DNA of 64,000 nt, from positions 28,637-92,636 of the forward strand of contig JASBZK010000002.1 of the NCBI GenBank assembly GCA_029983505.1, given 5' to 3'. The stretch comes from Porphyromonas sp. (GTDB lineage Bacteria; Bacteroidota; Bacteroidia; Bacteroidales; Porphyromonadaceae). Shown here piece after piece: positions 8,180 to 16,419 of the stretch. A program made the translations under genes and the position numbers. Numbering within the stretch: position 1 is the stretch's first letter; each line of letters begins with the position of its first letter. The notes beneath the pieces were generated by a model, which ran no database searches, had not been told where the DNA came from, and worked only from the letters and a program-made list of their open reading frames with translations.

Positions 8180-9007
8180 ATGGACTTCAAGAAAGCAAGG
8201 ATAGACTTATCCGCCCTCAAAGAGATCTTCCTAAAGAAAAAGAAAAACGAACGGACTGTCTCCCAATCCGAGGAGATAGCCCTGTTCGTTTCCGGCCTCA
8301 TCGGGACACGTCCCAAAGACCTCAAACTTTTCCTTCAGGCCTTTACCCACAAGTCCTATCCGACGGCTGCTCCCGGTTTCCACAATGAGAGACTCGAGTT
8401 TTTGGGCGACAGTGTCCTCAATCTCAGCGTCTCGCACCTCCTCTATAACCTCTATCCGGACGACGACGAAGGCGCGCTCTCTCAGATGAGGAGTTTCCTG
8501 ACGAGCCGGAGCAACATGAATGACGAAGCCCGGAGGATGGGGTTGGACAAAGTCCTGCGTGTAGCGGTAGGCACAAACTTGGATAACTCCGACATCCTCG
8601 GCAATTCGCTCGAAGCGTTTCTCGGAGCGCTGTACCTCGAGATGGGAATGGAGTTCACCTCCAAATTCATCCAAAAGAGACTCATCATCTCGAGGAAAAA
8701 TATGGAGACCGTGTCGCTGAAGGAGGAGGATTTCAAGACCGAGTTCATCATCTTGATGCAGAAAAATAAGATCCCCTACTCCTACAAATACTTGGGCAAC
8801 CGCCTAACGAAAGAAGGGACTATTTCGCACAAGTTTCAGCTCCTCATCGGAGCAGACGACGAAGTCATTGCGGAAGGGGAAGCGGGCAATAAAAAAGCCG
8901 CACACCAGCTCATCTCACGCATTGCGCTCGAGAAGATCGCCCTGCATCCGGATCTCTTGGAAGGATTCTCGTCCCGACCGGTTCCTCCCGCCGGTATCAA
9001 GGCGTAA
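8180..9007 (+). CDS. rnc: Ribonuclease III
   Basis: Double-strand-specific endoribonuclease for rRNA and mRNA processing. The signature HNERLEFLGDSVLNL (about residues 68-82) holds the conserved Glu and Asp, and a C-terminal double-stranded-RNA-binding domain runs from about residue 185 (KTEFIILMQKNKIPYSY) to 260. In the second metal-binding helix, LGNSLEAFLGALYLE, Asn stands where E. coli has Asp114. I recall Asn here in other Bacteroidota, so it is probably not a loss. An N-terminal basic extension (KKKKNER) is longer than in E. coli. It ends the acpP-fabF-rnc cluster. Confidence 0.95.
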   Translation: MDFKKARIDLSALKEIFLKKKKNERTVSQSEEIALFVSGLIGTRPKDLKLFLQAFTHKSYPTAAPGFHNERLEFLGDSVLNLSVSHLLYNLYPDDDEGALSQMRSFLTSRSNMNDEARRMGLDKVLRVAVGTNLDNSDILGNSLEAFLGALYLEMGMEFTSKFIQKRLIISRKNMETVSLKEEDFKTEFIILMQKNKIPYSYKYLGNRLTKEGTISHKFQLLIGADDEVIAEGEAGNKKAAHQLISRIALEKIALHPDLLEGFSSRPVPPAGIKA

Positions 9008-9012
9008 AAACG

Positions 9013-9056
9013 CGGGCTTCTCTCCCCAAAAAACACTTTTAATATACCGAAGCCCG
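9013..9056 (+). promoter_or_regulatory. Hairpin ending just before the DUF2007 gene start
   Basis: CGGGCTTC (9013-9020) can pair with GAAGCCCG (9049-9056) across a 28-base loop. The 3' arm ends two bases before the ATG at 9059, so the stem could limit translation of that gene. The structure is seen; the role is inference. Confidence 0.35.
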
Positions 9057-9058
9057 TT

Positions 9059-9436
9059 ATGCACTCCGTAGAGACCGGTTTTGTACTCATCTATACGTCG
9101 CTGAACCCCAATTCCATCAACATCGCGAAGTCCCTCCTCGAGAGCGAAGGCATCCCGTGTACCATAGAGGGAGAGATTACGAACCAAGTGATGTCGGGCT
9201 ACGTAGGTACGACGTGGATCAAACTCTTCGTCCCTGTTTCCGAAGCCGAACGCTCCGGGATCCTGCTCGAAGAAGCCGGTTTCACCCCCGAGCCCGCTGA
9301 AGCGGAAGACGAGGGGAGAGACGAGGTCGGCTGTTCGACAGGCACGGCAAAACTCGGCAGGCAGATTACCCTCATCCTCATCGCGATACTGCTTGTCCTT
9401 GGACTTTTGGGTCTCTATACCTACTTCGTTCAGTAG
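9059..9436 (+). CDS. DUF2007-domain protein with C-terminal membrane anchor
   Basis: 125 residues. The N-terminal part (about 7-75) has the DUF2007 pattern: LIYTSLNPNSINIAKSLLES followed by GIPCTIEGE and the WIKLFVPVSEAERS strand-helix, a small ferredoxin-like fold often called putative signal-transducing protein. An acidic linker (PAEAEDEGRDE) leads to one membrane helix (about 103-122). Function is unknown for the family. Its end overlaps the convergent START-like gene by 7 bases, so there is no room for a terminator. Confidence 0.75.
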   Translation: MHSVETGFVLIYTSLNPNSINIAKSLLESEGIPCTIEGEITNQVMSGYVGTTWIKLFVPVSEAERSGILLEEAGFTPEPAEAEDEGRDEVGCSTGTAKLGRQITLILIAILLVLGLLGLYTYFVQ

Positions 9437-9840
9437 ACGCCGAGCGTATTTTTGAGCTTTTCGATATGGTTTTCCCAGAGTGCGTCGAGCGTCTTGGGAT
9501 CCAGTCCCCTGTCGTGATCTTCCACGAGGAGGGAAATCGTATGGGACAACTCCGTCGTCACGATCTCCATCGACAAATAGCTCTTCGGGTCATCGTCCCA
9601 CACCCATTTGACACGTGTACCCTCCTTTGCCTCCACGATTGAGGCTGATCGGTCATCCCCCTGATCATCCCAGAAGACGTGCACACTGATGCCGTAGACT
9701 TCCACCTTCGGGGCGAACCACTCGGACAAACCTCTCGACGTAGAAATCTGATTCCATACGCTCTTGGCGGAAACTCTGTCCAAAAGGTACTCTCTCTTGA
9801 AGCCCGTGCCCTCGCGTATATCGCCGTTTTGCCGTACCAT
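9430..9840 (-). CDS. START-like (SRPBCC superfamily) protein
   Basis: 136 residues. The pattern KREYLLDRVSAKSVWNQIST, GLSEWFAPKV, VHVFWDDQGDDRSASI and VKWVWDDD matches the short START-like domain common in Bacteroidota. It is related to AHSA1/SRPBCC proteins, which form a hydrophobic ligand pocket. No ligand is known. The first ten residues before KREY are weakly conserved, so a later start is possible. It runs convergently with the DUF2007 gene. Confidence 0.75.
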   Translation of the reverse strand: MVRQNGDIREGTGFKREYLLDRVSAKSVWNQISTSRGLSEWFAPKVEVYGISVHVFWDDQGDDRSASIVEAKEGTRVKWVWDDDPKSYLSMEIVTTELSHTISLLVEDHDRGLDPKTLDALWENHIEKLKNTLGVY

Positions 9841-9955
9841 GCTCTTTAGTCCAATTTATTCTGCGTGGATTTTTATTCTTTAACCGTTGTACAATATACT
9901 CATTACTTCCGAAATCACAAAATCGCCCCCAAAATAGCAGCCACCCCAGAAAGGA

Positions 9956-10035
9956 GATACGGGTCAAAAATTTCTTTTTGTACAGGCTGCGCTTTCCGCG
10001 TCATACGGACCGAAAAATTCTTCTCGGTCCGTATC
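9956..10035. repeat. 23-nt grid repeat array A4 (R-R-R-F)
   Basis: Reverse cores at 9956, 9979 and 10002 and a forward core at 10025 keep the 23-nt grid (GATACGGGTC, TGTACAGGCT, CATACGGACCG, CGGTCCGTATC). The last two form a hairpin, GACCG with CGGTC, closing over an A-rich then T-rich spacer. The array lies between divergent genes (START-like and susC), in the 9841-10203 gap, whose other content is the susC promoter. Confidence 0.88.
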
Positions 10036-10117
10036 TCTTTTTTCCCACCTTCGTCCGGTTCTAATGTGCTTTTTACAGGAATATGGAAAAAGAAACTGAA
10101 AAGTAATTTTGATAGGC

Positions 10118-10125
10118 TATCTTTG
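10118..10125 (+). promoter_or_regulatory. -7 box (TATCTTTG) for the susC operon
   Basis: TATCTTTG followed by CAC, with CTG 19 bases upstream in place of the consensus TTG. It is 78 bases before the susC ATG and fits the Bacteroidota primary-sigma promoter. Confidence 0.6.
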
Positions 10126-10203
10126 CACAAAATAATTGGAGGACGGATTCAATTAGGATTCAAATCCAACATTTCCACAACTTTTCTGTAATTAGGACAC
10201 AAA

Positions 10204-13200
10204 ATGAAGAAAAAGAACACCTCACATTCCTCCGTTTGGAGGAATCTTGTGCTGGCATTCGGGTTGCTGTTCTTCGGCATACTACCGGCACAGGCTCAAA
10301 AAGTGACTGTCTCCGGTACGGTCACGGACGGCACGCTGGGCGGGCCCTTCGCCGGAGTCACCATACAGGTATTGGACACACCTGACGGCGCGATCACGGA
10401 CTTGGACGGCAAATTCACCATCCAGGTGGCACCCGGGAAAACCCTGCATTTCTCTTTTATAGGATACAAGCCTGTCGACTATGTCGTCAACGGGAAAGCC
10501 TCGGGCATCAGCATCAAGATGTTTGAGGACGTACAGGCACTGGAAGAGGTGGTCGTCCTCGGTTACGGTGCCAGCACGAAGAAACAGGACCTCTCTTCCT
10601 CTGTCGGCATCATCTCCAATACAGACGAACTCACCAGACGCCCTGTGACCTCTGCAGAAAATATGCTTCAGGGACAGATCCCCGGCGTCACCATCTCCAG
10701 CAACGGCGGAGACCCCACATCCCTTCCCAATATCATCATAAGGGGACAAGGCTCGCAAAATGGAGACAATGTGCTCTGGGTCGTCGACGGTATACCCGGA
10801 GCCCCCATCACTTCGGTGAATGACATCGAGTCCATCGTGGTTCTCAAAGATGCTGCCTCCGCCGCCATTTACGGTGCACAGTCCGGAGCAGGCGGCGTCA
10901 TCCTCGTCACCACCAAGCAGGCAAAGAAAGGGAAAACATCCCTGACCTATGACGGCACGATCGGTTTCCAAAATGCCGCCAACCTCCCTACCCCGCTGAA
11001 CGCAGAGCAGGAAATAGAGATGCGCCGCATCTCTTACAAAAATGCGGGACAGAACCTGCCGAAGGCCTGGGATCCGGCCGTAAACCCGTGGATCGCCACC
11101 ACCAGGACAAACTGGATGGACGAAATATTCCGTACCGGCATCTACCACCGTCACAACGTGGCTCTCAATTTCGGTGCAGACCGCTCTGCAAGCCGACTCT
11201 CTTTTTCCTACAACGACAATAACGGGATCCTCATCGGCTCCTATAATAAAGATCTGAGCGTCCGCTACAACGGGGCATTTGACCTCAATGACTACATCAC
11301 CGTAAAAGAGGATCTCGTCTGGACGAAAAGGGATTGGCGAAACGTAAACACCACAAGCGGAGAGTCCGGAGCCATCCTGTCCGCGATGTATATGCCTGCC
11401 TCGGCAGAAGTCTATAACCACTTGGACGGAAGCTTCGGAGGTACCACTACCGAAGATCCCGCGTATATCGCGAAGTACGGTTCAAACTTTGCCGACGCAC
11501 ACGGGGATGCCATTAACCCCGTCCGTCTCCTCACGGCAGACAACGTGAATAACAACGAGTCCGACTTGTGGACGACCACAAGCCTCGAAGTGGGCAACTT
11601 TGTGCAAGGGCTGAAGTTTGTCAGCCGTTTCAGCTACAATATGCTGAGCGGTCACCTCAAAAGTTTCTCCCCAAGGAGAGATGAGATCGGCAAACCCAAC
11701 GAGAACAATTTCCTCAACGAGTCCTCGTACCTCACCAAGGCTTGGAAGACTGAAAACACCCTTACGTACGACAACACATTCGGGGACCACACCCTCGGGT
11801 TTCTGCTCTCCACGACTGCGGATCACTGGCAGCAGAGAGGACTTTCCGGAAGAGGCTCCAAGTTTGCGGACGAAGCTGTCGACCTCCAGTATATGCCCCA
11901 AGCAGGAGAGACCACGGCTAATGATTATCTCTCGGGGCCAGATGCGAACGTCTCCGTTATCGCCCGTGCCGCATACTCATACGCGGACCGCTATTTCCTG
12001 ACGGCATCTTGGCGCCGGGACTACGCCGGTCGTCTGCCGAAAGGAAAGAAATACGGAGACTTCCCCGCTTTCACTGCCGCATGGAAGATCTCCAATGAGT
12101 CTTTCTTCAATAAGAGCGATGCTCTAAACCTGCTCAAGATCCGTGCTTCTTGGGGTCGAATCGGCAACCTCGGTTCCATCCCGATGAATTACAGCACCCC
12201 GCTTCTCTCTGCGTCCAACTGGCACGAAGGACCGCTCTACGGTGCAGAAGTGCCTATTTATATGGATAACTTCCCCTACCTGAGCAAGGTGATCAATCCC
12301 AATCTCACGTGGGAGACCTCCGAGCAGTTCGACCTCGGTCTGGACTTCGCTTTTGCTTCCGAAAGACTGGCGCTCTCCATCGACTATTTCGACAAGCGCA
12401 CCTTCAACCTCATCCAGGAGCAAAGTATGGACTTCAATAGCTCCATAGGTCTGGATCCCATCCTCGTCAACCTCGGAGAAGTCCGCAACAGCGGGGTCGA
12501 AGTAACCGCCGGGTGGAATGACCGTGTGGGCAAAGATTTCTCCTACTTCATTAACGGGAACTTCTCGTATCTCAAAAACCGCGTCTCCAACATCGGCATC
12601 GAAAACCCTGACGGCACCAAAGGCGTGTGGGTCAATGAAGCGTCTTTCCGCGGCCTCCCCTATATGATCCAAACCGCCGAAGGTGAGCCCGTCGGCTCAT
12701 TCTACCTCATCAAGACGGACGGTATCTTCCAAAGCGATGCCGAAGCTAAAGATTACGTGAAAGACGGGAAGATGATCCAGCCGAATGCCAAAGCAGGCGA
12801 CCTCAAGTTCGTGGACTATGACGGCGACGGCAAGATATCGGACGGCGACCGCCAGTATATGGGCAGCGCGATGCCCGACTTTACCTACGCGCTCTCTGCG
12901 GGATTCAATTACAAAAACTTGGGCTTCAGTGTGATGTTCCAAGGCATCCAAGGGGCACAGGCGCTTAACTTGGCCAAAAATATGACCCTCAGCGACCTCT
13001 CCGGGAACTTCAACCGGGACAGCAGAATCCTCGACGCTTGGTCTCCCCAAAACACCGGTTCGAGTCTGCCCATCCTCTCCAAGACGGATCAAAACGGCAA
13101 CTTTAATACGCCGTCCGACTTCTACCTCGAGGACGCATCCTATCTCCGTCTTAAGAACGTAACGCTCTCCTACGACTTTACGAGTCTCATCCGCAAGTGG

Positions 13201-13365
13201 AGCCATCTGGCAGCAAGAGGTAGTAACCTCTCGCTCTTCGTCAGTGGCGAGAACCTCCTTACCCTCACGAAGTATACGGGGATAGACCCTGAGGTCGGAG
13301 GTTGGGATACGATGAAGTATCCGGTTTCCCGGACGATCTCCGTAGGCGTAAGACTGACATACTAA
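10204..13365 (+). CDS. SusC/RagA-family TonB-dependent outer-membrane transporter
   Basis: 1053 residues. A signal peptide (about 1-31, ending in LPAQAQ) is followed by a carboxypeptidase-regulatory-like domain (VTVSGTVTDGTLGGPFAGVT, about 34-115). Next come the TonB box/plug start (ALEEVVVLGYGASTKKQDLSS), the plug (IRGQGSQNGDNVLWVVDGIP) and a long beta-barrel ending in an aromatic-terminated strand (SVGVRLTY). It imports glycan fragments across the outer membrane with the SusD encoded 32 bases downstream. Linked PI-PLC, GH92 and phosphatase genes point to a mannose- and phosphate-containing substrate, which is inference. Confidence 0.95.
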   Translation: MKKKNTSHSSVWRNLVLAFGLLFFGILPAQAQKVTVSGTVTDGTLGGPFAGVTIQVLDTPDGAITDLDGKFTIQVAPGKTLHFSFIGYKPVDYVVNGKASGISIKMFEDVQALEEVVVLGYGASTKKQDLSSSVGIISNTDELTRRPVTSAENMLQGQIPGVTISSNGGDPTSLPNIIIRGQGSQNGDNVLWVVDGIPGAPITSVNDIESIVVLKDAASAAIYGAQSGAGGVILVTTKQAKKGKTSLTYDGTIGFQNAANLPTPLNAEQEIEMRRISYKNAGQNLPKAWDPAVNPWIATTRTNWMDEIFRTGIYHRHNVALNFGADRSASRLSFSYNDNNGILIGSYNKDLSVRYNGAFDLNDYITVKEDLVWTKRDWRNVNTTSGESGAILSAMYMPASAEVYNHLDGSFGGTTTEDPAYIAKYGSNFADAHGDAINPVRLLTADNVNNNESDLWTTTSLEVGNFVQGLKFVSRFSYNMLSGHLKSFSPRRDEIGKPNENNFLNESSYLTKAWKTENTLTYDNTFGDHTLGFLLSTTADHWQQRGLSGRGSKFADEAVDLQYMPQAGETTANDYLSGPDANVSVIARAAYSYADRYFLTASWRRDYAGRLPKGKKYGDFPAFTAAWKISNESFFNKSDALNLLKIRASWGRIGNLGSIPMNYSTPLLSASNWHEGPLYGAEVPIYMDNFPYLSKVINPNLTWETSEQFDLGLDFAFASERLALSIDYFDKRTFNLIQEQSMDFNSSIGLDPILVNLGEVRNSGVEVTAGWNDRVGKDFSYFINGNFSYLKNRVSNIGIENPDGTKGVWVNEASFRGLPYMIQTAEGEPVGSFYLIKTDGIFQSDAEAKDYVKDGKMIQPNAKAGDLKFVDYDGDGKISDGDRQYMGSAMPDFTYALSAGFNYKNLGFSVMFQGIQGAQALNLAKNMTLSDLSGNFNRDSRILDAWSPQNTGSSLPILSKTDQNGNFNTPSDFYLEDASYLRLKNVTLSYDFTSLIRKWSHLAARGSNLSLFVSGENLLTLTKYTGIDPEVGGWDTMKYPVSRTISVGVRLTY

Positions 13366-13397
13366 TCACAAGGATCTTTAGCACACGATATAAGAAT

Positions 13398-15044
13398 ATG
13401 AAGCAGTACAAATTCGCTGCCGCACTTGGCACTGTCCTCCTTGCCCTTTCCCTATCTTCCTGCGAAGACTTTTTGGACGTCAAGCCCGAGGGACAAGGCA
13501 ACGCCACCAACTACTTCAATAACGACTTCCAAGCCAAGGAAGCTATAGAAGGGGCTTACGCGCCGATAGACGAAGAAGATTTCTACGGTCGGGGATTTTT
13601 CTATGAGCAAGCCGGAGCCAACGACATCGTTTGGGGGCGTACAAGAAGCTTCAACTCATTGGCCACGCTGTCCTACACCGGCAATGAGAGCGCTCTTCGC
13701 AATGTCCTGGAGATGCTCTCTACCAGTCTCGCAAGAGCCAATTGGATCACCGCACAGCTGCTCCTCAAGCAAGCCCGCACGCCGCTCACCCCGGTAGAGA
13801 CCCGCTCTTTGGGCGAAGCCTATTTCCTCCGCGGATATATGCACTTTCTCCTCGCATACAGATACGGGTCGGACAAACTGGGTGTTCCTTTTGACAAATA
13901 CGAGGACTTCCCGGAGGGCATCAATCCCGCGATTCCTACCCAGAGAGCCACTGTGATGGAGAACTTCGGTCTCATCATAGAGGACTTCCAAAACGCCGAG
14001 AAGTACTTGCCCCGCTTCGAGACCTACGGACCGGAAGACAAGGGGCGCCCAAGCAAGTTTTCCGCGGTCGGCTTTATGTCCAAAGTTTACGCTTACTGGG
14101 CCACATTCGAACCGGCCAAGTGGGATAATGTAATCGCCGAAGTCGACAAACTCGAGAACGAATACGGGAGAGGTCTGGCGGACAGCTTCTCGGACAACTT
14201 CACGAGCGACTTCTCCAAGTGGTGGAATAGAGAGTATATCTACACCCTTGCTTCCATCGCCACAGGTGACGGCGGCGGTCCCAAGTTCCCCGGCGTCGTC
14301 CTTGAGAATAAGGGATGGAAGGTGTACAATGGCTGGGGGTACTTCAAACCCACGCTCGACATCTACGAAGAGATGCTCAAAGACGGCGAAGGCAATGAGC
14401 GCCTCACCCGCTCCATTCTCGAGTATGGACAGGAATTTCCTTACTTTGGAGAAATGAGGAAGTTCTACTCCGCTTCCGACCTTGAGACGGGATTCCAGAT
14501 CAATAAATATATGGAGCCCTTCGGTCACGCCAACGCCGACAAAGAAGGATACGTGAACCCCAACGGGGACGCACCGACGGCGCGGATCAATTTCCCCATC
14601 CTGCGCTTCGCAGACTGTCTCCTATTGCGTGCGGAAGCCCACCTGATGAAAGGTGACGGCAATGCCGCCGCAAAGGACATCAACCGTCTCCGTACCCGTG
14701 CCAAAGTGGCGCCCATCACTGCGCCCGCCACGGCACAAAACCTCTACCACGAAAGGCGCGTAGAGCTCGCTTTCGAGTACACCGACCACCTGTATGACCT
14801 CAAAAGGTGGCACTACCAAAACGGCAATGCCGAGCTCAAAGCACTTGCCGAAAAGGAACTGAATGCCCGTCCGAGAGTGCGTTTTTACGAAGACAGATTA
14901 AATCCCGAATCGACCTTTACGACAGGATTCTATCAAGATTATCCGAATAAAAACACCTACCGGGATTATATGATTGCCTTCCCTTGGCCCACCGAAAATG
15001 TACTGAAAGCCAACGGCAAACTGAAGCAGAACCCGGGGTACTGA
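13398..15044 (+). CDS. SusD/RagB-family glycan-binding lipoprotein
   Basis: 548 residues from the ATG at 13398, where a proper lipoprotein signal begins (MKQYKFAAALGTVLLALS then LSSC, lipid-bearing Cys22). A longer frame from 13302 would overlap susC and has no signal at its N-terminus. SusD features are ITAQLLLKQ, YFLRGYMHFLLAYRYG, YLPRFETYGPEDKGRPSKFSA-type TPR helices, and the C-terminal HERRVELAFEYTDHLYDLKRW. It is the surface lid of the SusC transporter. Spacing of 32 bases to susC indicates one transcript. Confidence 0.95.
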   Translation: MKQYKFAAALGTVLLALSLSSCEDFLDVKPEGQGNATNYFNNDFQAKEAIEGAYAPIDEEDFYGRGFFYEQAGANDIVWGRTRSFNSLATLSYTGNESALRNVLEMLSTSLARANWITAQLLLKQARTPLTPVETRSLGEAYFLRGYMHFLLAYRYGSDKLGVPFDKYEDFPEGINPAIPTQRATVMENFGLIIEDFQNAEKYLPRFETYGPEDKGRPSKFSAVGFMSKVYAYWATFEPAKWDNVIAEVDKLENEYGRGLADSFSDNFTSDFSKWWNREYIYTLASIATGDGGGPKFPGVVLENKGWKVYNGWGYFKPTLDIYEEMLKDGEGNERLTRSILEYGQEFPYFGEMRKFYSASDLETGFQINKYMEPFGHANADKEGYVNPNGDAPTARINFPILRFADCLLLRAEAHLMKGDGNAAAKDINRLRTRAKVAPITAPATAQNLYHERRVELAFEYTDHLYDLKRWHYQNGNAELKALAEKELNARPRVRFYEDRLNPESTFTTGFYQDYPNKNTYRDYMIAFPWPTENVLKANGKLKQNPGY

Positions 15045-15067
15045 TTGTCCTACTCCGTATATTTCAT

Positions 15068-15135
15068 TAAATTCGCAGAGCAATCCGGCTGAAGGACACG
15101 CCACAAGCGCGACAGCCGGGTGCCCTGCGAATTTA
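15068..15135. repeat. Nested inverted repeat after susD
   Basis: Outer arms TAAATTCGCAG (15068-15078) and CTGCGAATTTA (15125-15135) are perfect 11-bp complements. Inside them CCGGCTG (15085-15091) pairs with CAGCCGG (15113-15119). There is no T-run. It could be a transcript-stabilising or attenuating structure that sets SusCD above the downstream enzyme genes, or a remnant of a small mobile element. Confidence 0.55.
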
Positions 15136-15200
15136 GTTATCTCCTCAGCTTATAACGAATAGGGCTTTTGCCCGACAAAAAACATCACACCATTTTTGCC

Positions 15201-15284
15201 ATGTTATCGCATCACCTATTGGCGGTCGGGGTTTTCCTGAGCATTGCCGTGCAGCAGTGTACTACGGGGACAGACCATTTTTTC
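15201..15284 (+). other. Lipoprotein-like signal sequence, out of frame with the PI-PLC
   Basis: From the ATG at 15201 this frame encodes MLSHHLLAVGVFLSIAVQQC followed by TTGTDHFF, a good membrane signal with a lipobox-like Cys20. The PI-PLC domain is in the -1 frame. The two frames meet at T TTT TTC (15278-15284), positioned with CAT TTT TTC codons exactly as a -1 slippery heptamer needs. Either ribosomes slip, or the T6 tract varies by one base (a seventh T would fuse the frames), or there is an assembly error. Without this segment the enzyme has no export signal. Confidence 0.6.
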
Positions 15285-16198
15285 CACTCTCAGATACGGA
15301 GTTATCGGCTCCCGCGATTAAGGACGACACGAAGTTCGTGGATCTTTTCATTCCCGGCACCCACGACTCCGGAACCAAAGGCGGATCGCTCTTTGCCGAA
15401 TGCCAAGATCTGACTCTTCAGGGTCAACTCGGTGCCGGAATCAGGGCTTTCGACATTAGGCTCGTGGACAGCTACGACGGTAGCGGTGAGCAATTCGTGT
15501 ACCACGGTATCGAGCGATTCGATCTCGAACTCACCAGGGATATTCTGCCCGCATTCAAAGCATTCCTTGAGAACCATCCGGACGAATTCGTCATTGCCGT
15601 CTTTCGGAAAGAAGACGATGCCAAGGGTCGCCCCGAGCATTACGCAGCCTACATCAAAAGTCTTACCGAAGCACTTACGGCTCCGGAGTTTTCGCCAATC
15701 ATATACAGAGGGACACTCACCCCGGAGACCACTATAAGTGAACTTCGCGGGAAACTGGTACTCATCTCCCGCAACGAGCTGACGCCGGGCTTTCCTGCCG
15801 GGAAGTACGACGGATTTCCCAATGATGCGTCCGGGCATTGCCGCATCATCTGGCCGGGTACGGACCGCCCCGCCCTGCCTACCTTCGTGGAAGATGCCTA
15901 TAAAGTAAGCGATCCTTTCGCCAAGAGCGACAAAATCAACGATCTCAGAGCCGCCATGGAAGAAGCTGCAAAAGCACCAAGCGATGAGCTCAAAGTGCTG
16001 TTCCTTAGCGGCACCGGACTTGCGTCTCCCATCAGTGTGGCCCGTGTGATGAATAAAGAGGGGCTCAAGCTTCTTGAGCAGATGCCCACTCCGCCTCCGG
16101 GCATCTACTTTATGGACTTTGCAGGAAGTGATGACGGGCGGGCACTCACAGGTAAACTCCTGTCCTTAAACCTCCTACTTCACGGGACAAAACGCTGA
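15257..16198 (+). CDS. Phosphatidylinositol-specific phospholipase C-like protein (X domain)
   Basis: Predicted to cleave phosphatidylinositol or GPI anchors to diacylglycerol and inositol phosphate. The catalytic X domain shows FIPGTHDSGTKGG (first His), QLGAGIRAFDIRLVD, FVYHGIERFDL (second His) and FLENHPDEFVIAVFRKED. There are 313 residues from the GTG at 15257, close to bacterial PI-PLC length. The GTG frame lacks a signal peptide; the likely signal lies just upstream in another frame (15201). It sits between susCD and a GH92 alpha-mannosidase, suggesting that it works on the same surface substrate. The enzyme frame is intact to the stop. Confidence 0.85.
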   Translation: MYYGDRPFFPLSDTELSAPAIKDDTKFVDLFIPGTHDSGTKGGSLFAECQDLTLQGQLGAGIRAFDIRLVDSYDGSGEQFVYHGIERFDLELTRDILPAFKAFLENHPDEFVIAVFRKEDDAKGRPEHYAAYIKSLTEALTAPEFSPIIYRGTLTPETTISELRGKLVLISRNELTPGFPAGKYDGFPNDASGHCRIIWPGTDRPALPTFVEDAYKVSDPFAKSDKINDLRAAMEEAAKAPSDELKVLFLSGTGLASPISVARVMNKEGLKLLEQMPTPPPGIYFMDFAGSDDGRALTGKLLSLNLLLHGTKR

Positions 16199-16260
16199 TT
16201 CATACCCCGCTCCCCATCTACGACGATAAACAAAAGCGCCTCAACCCCACTCGTTATTTT

Positions 16261-16340
16261 TGCACGTACCGAAAATTTATTTTCGGTCAGACCAAAAATT
16301 TATCCGCACACAGACCGAGAAAACTTTTTCGGACGTACCA
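16261..16340. repeat. 23-nt grid repeat array A5 (mixed orientation)
   Basis: Cores at 16261, 16284, 16307 and 16330 (TGCACGTACCG, CGGTCAGACC, CACACAGACCG, CGGACGTACC), all on the 23-nt grid. It lies between the PI-PLC gene and the GH92 lipoprotein gene; the A/T-rich spacers allow CGAAAATTTATTTTCG-type hairpins. Confidence 0.82.
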
Positions 16341-16419
16341 AGATTTCAACGGAGTACCTTGAGACCTTATCGCACCCTCGAAGTGCTCCTGACTTTGACA
16401 AACAAACCTTCAGAACTGT

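Noticed and set aside
8560..8640. RNase III inactivated by Asn at the Asp114 position
   Set aside because: The other acidic residues are intact and I recall Asn at this place in other Bacteroidota, so loss of activity is unlikely.
13302..13397. Longer start for the SusD gene
   Set aside because: It overlaps susC and would bury the clear lipoprotein signal that begins at 13398.
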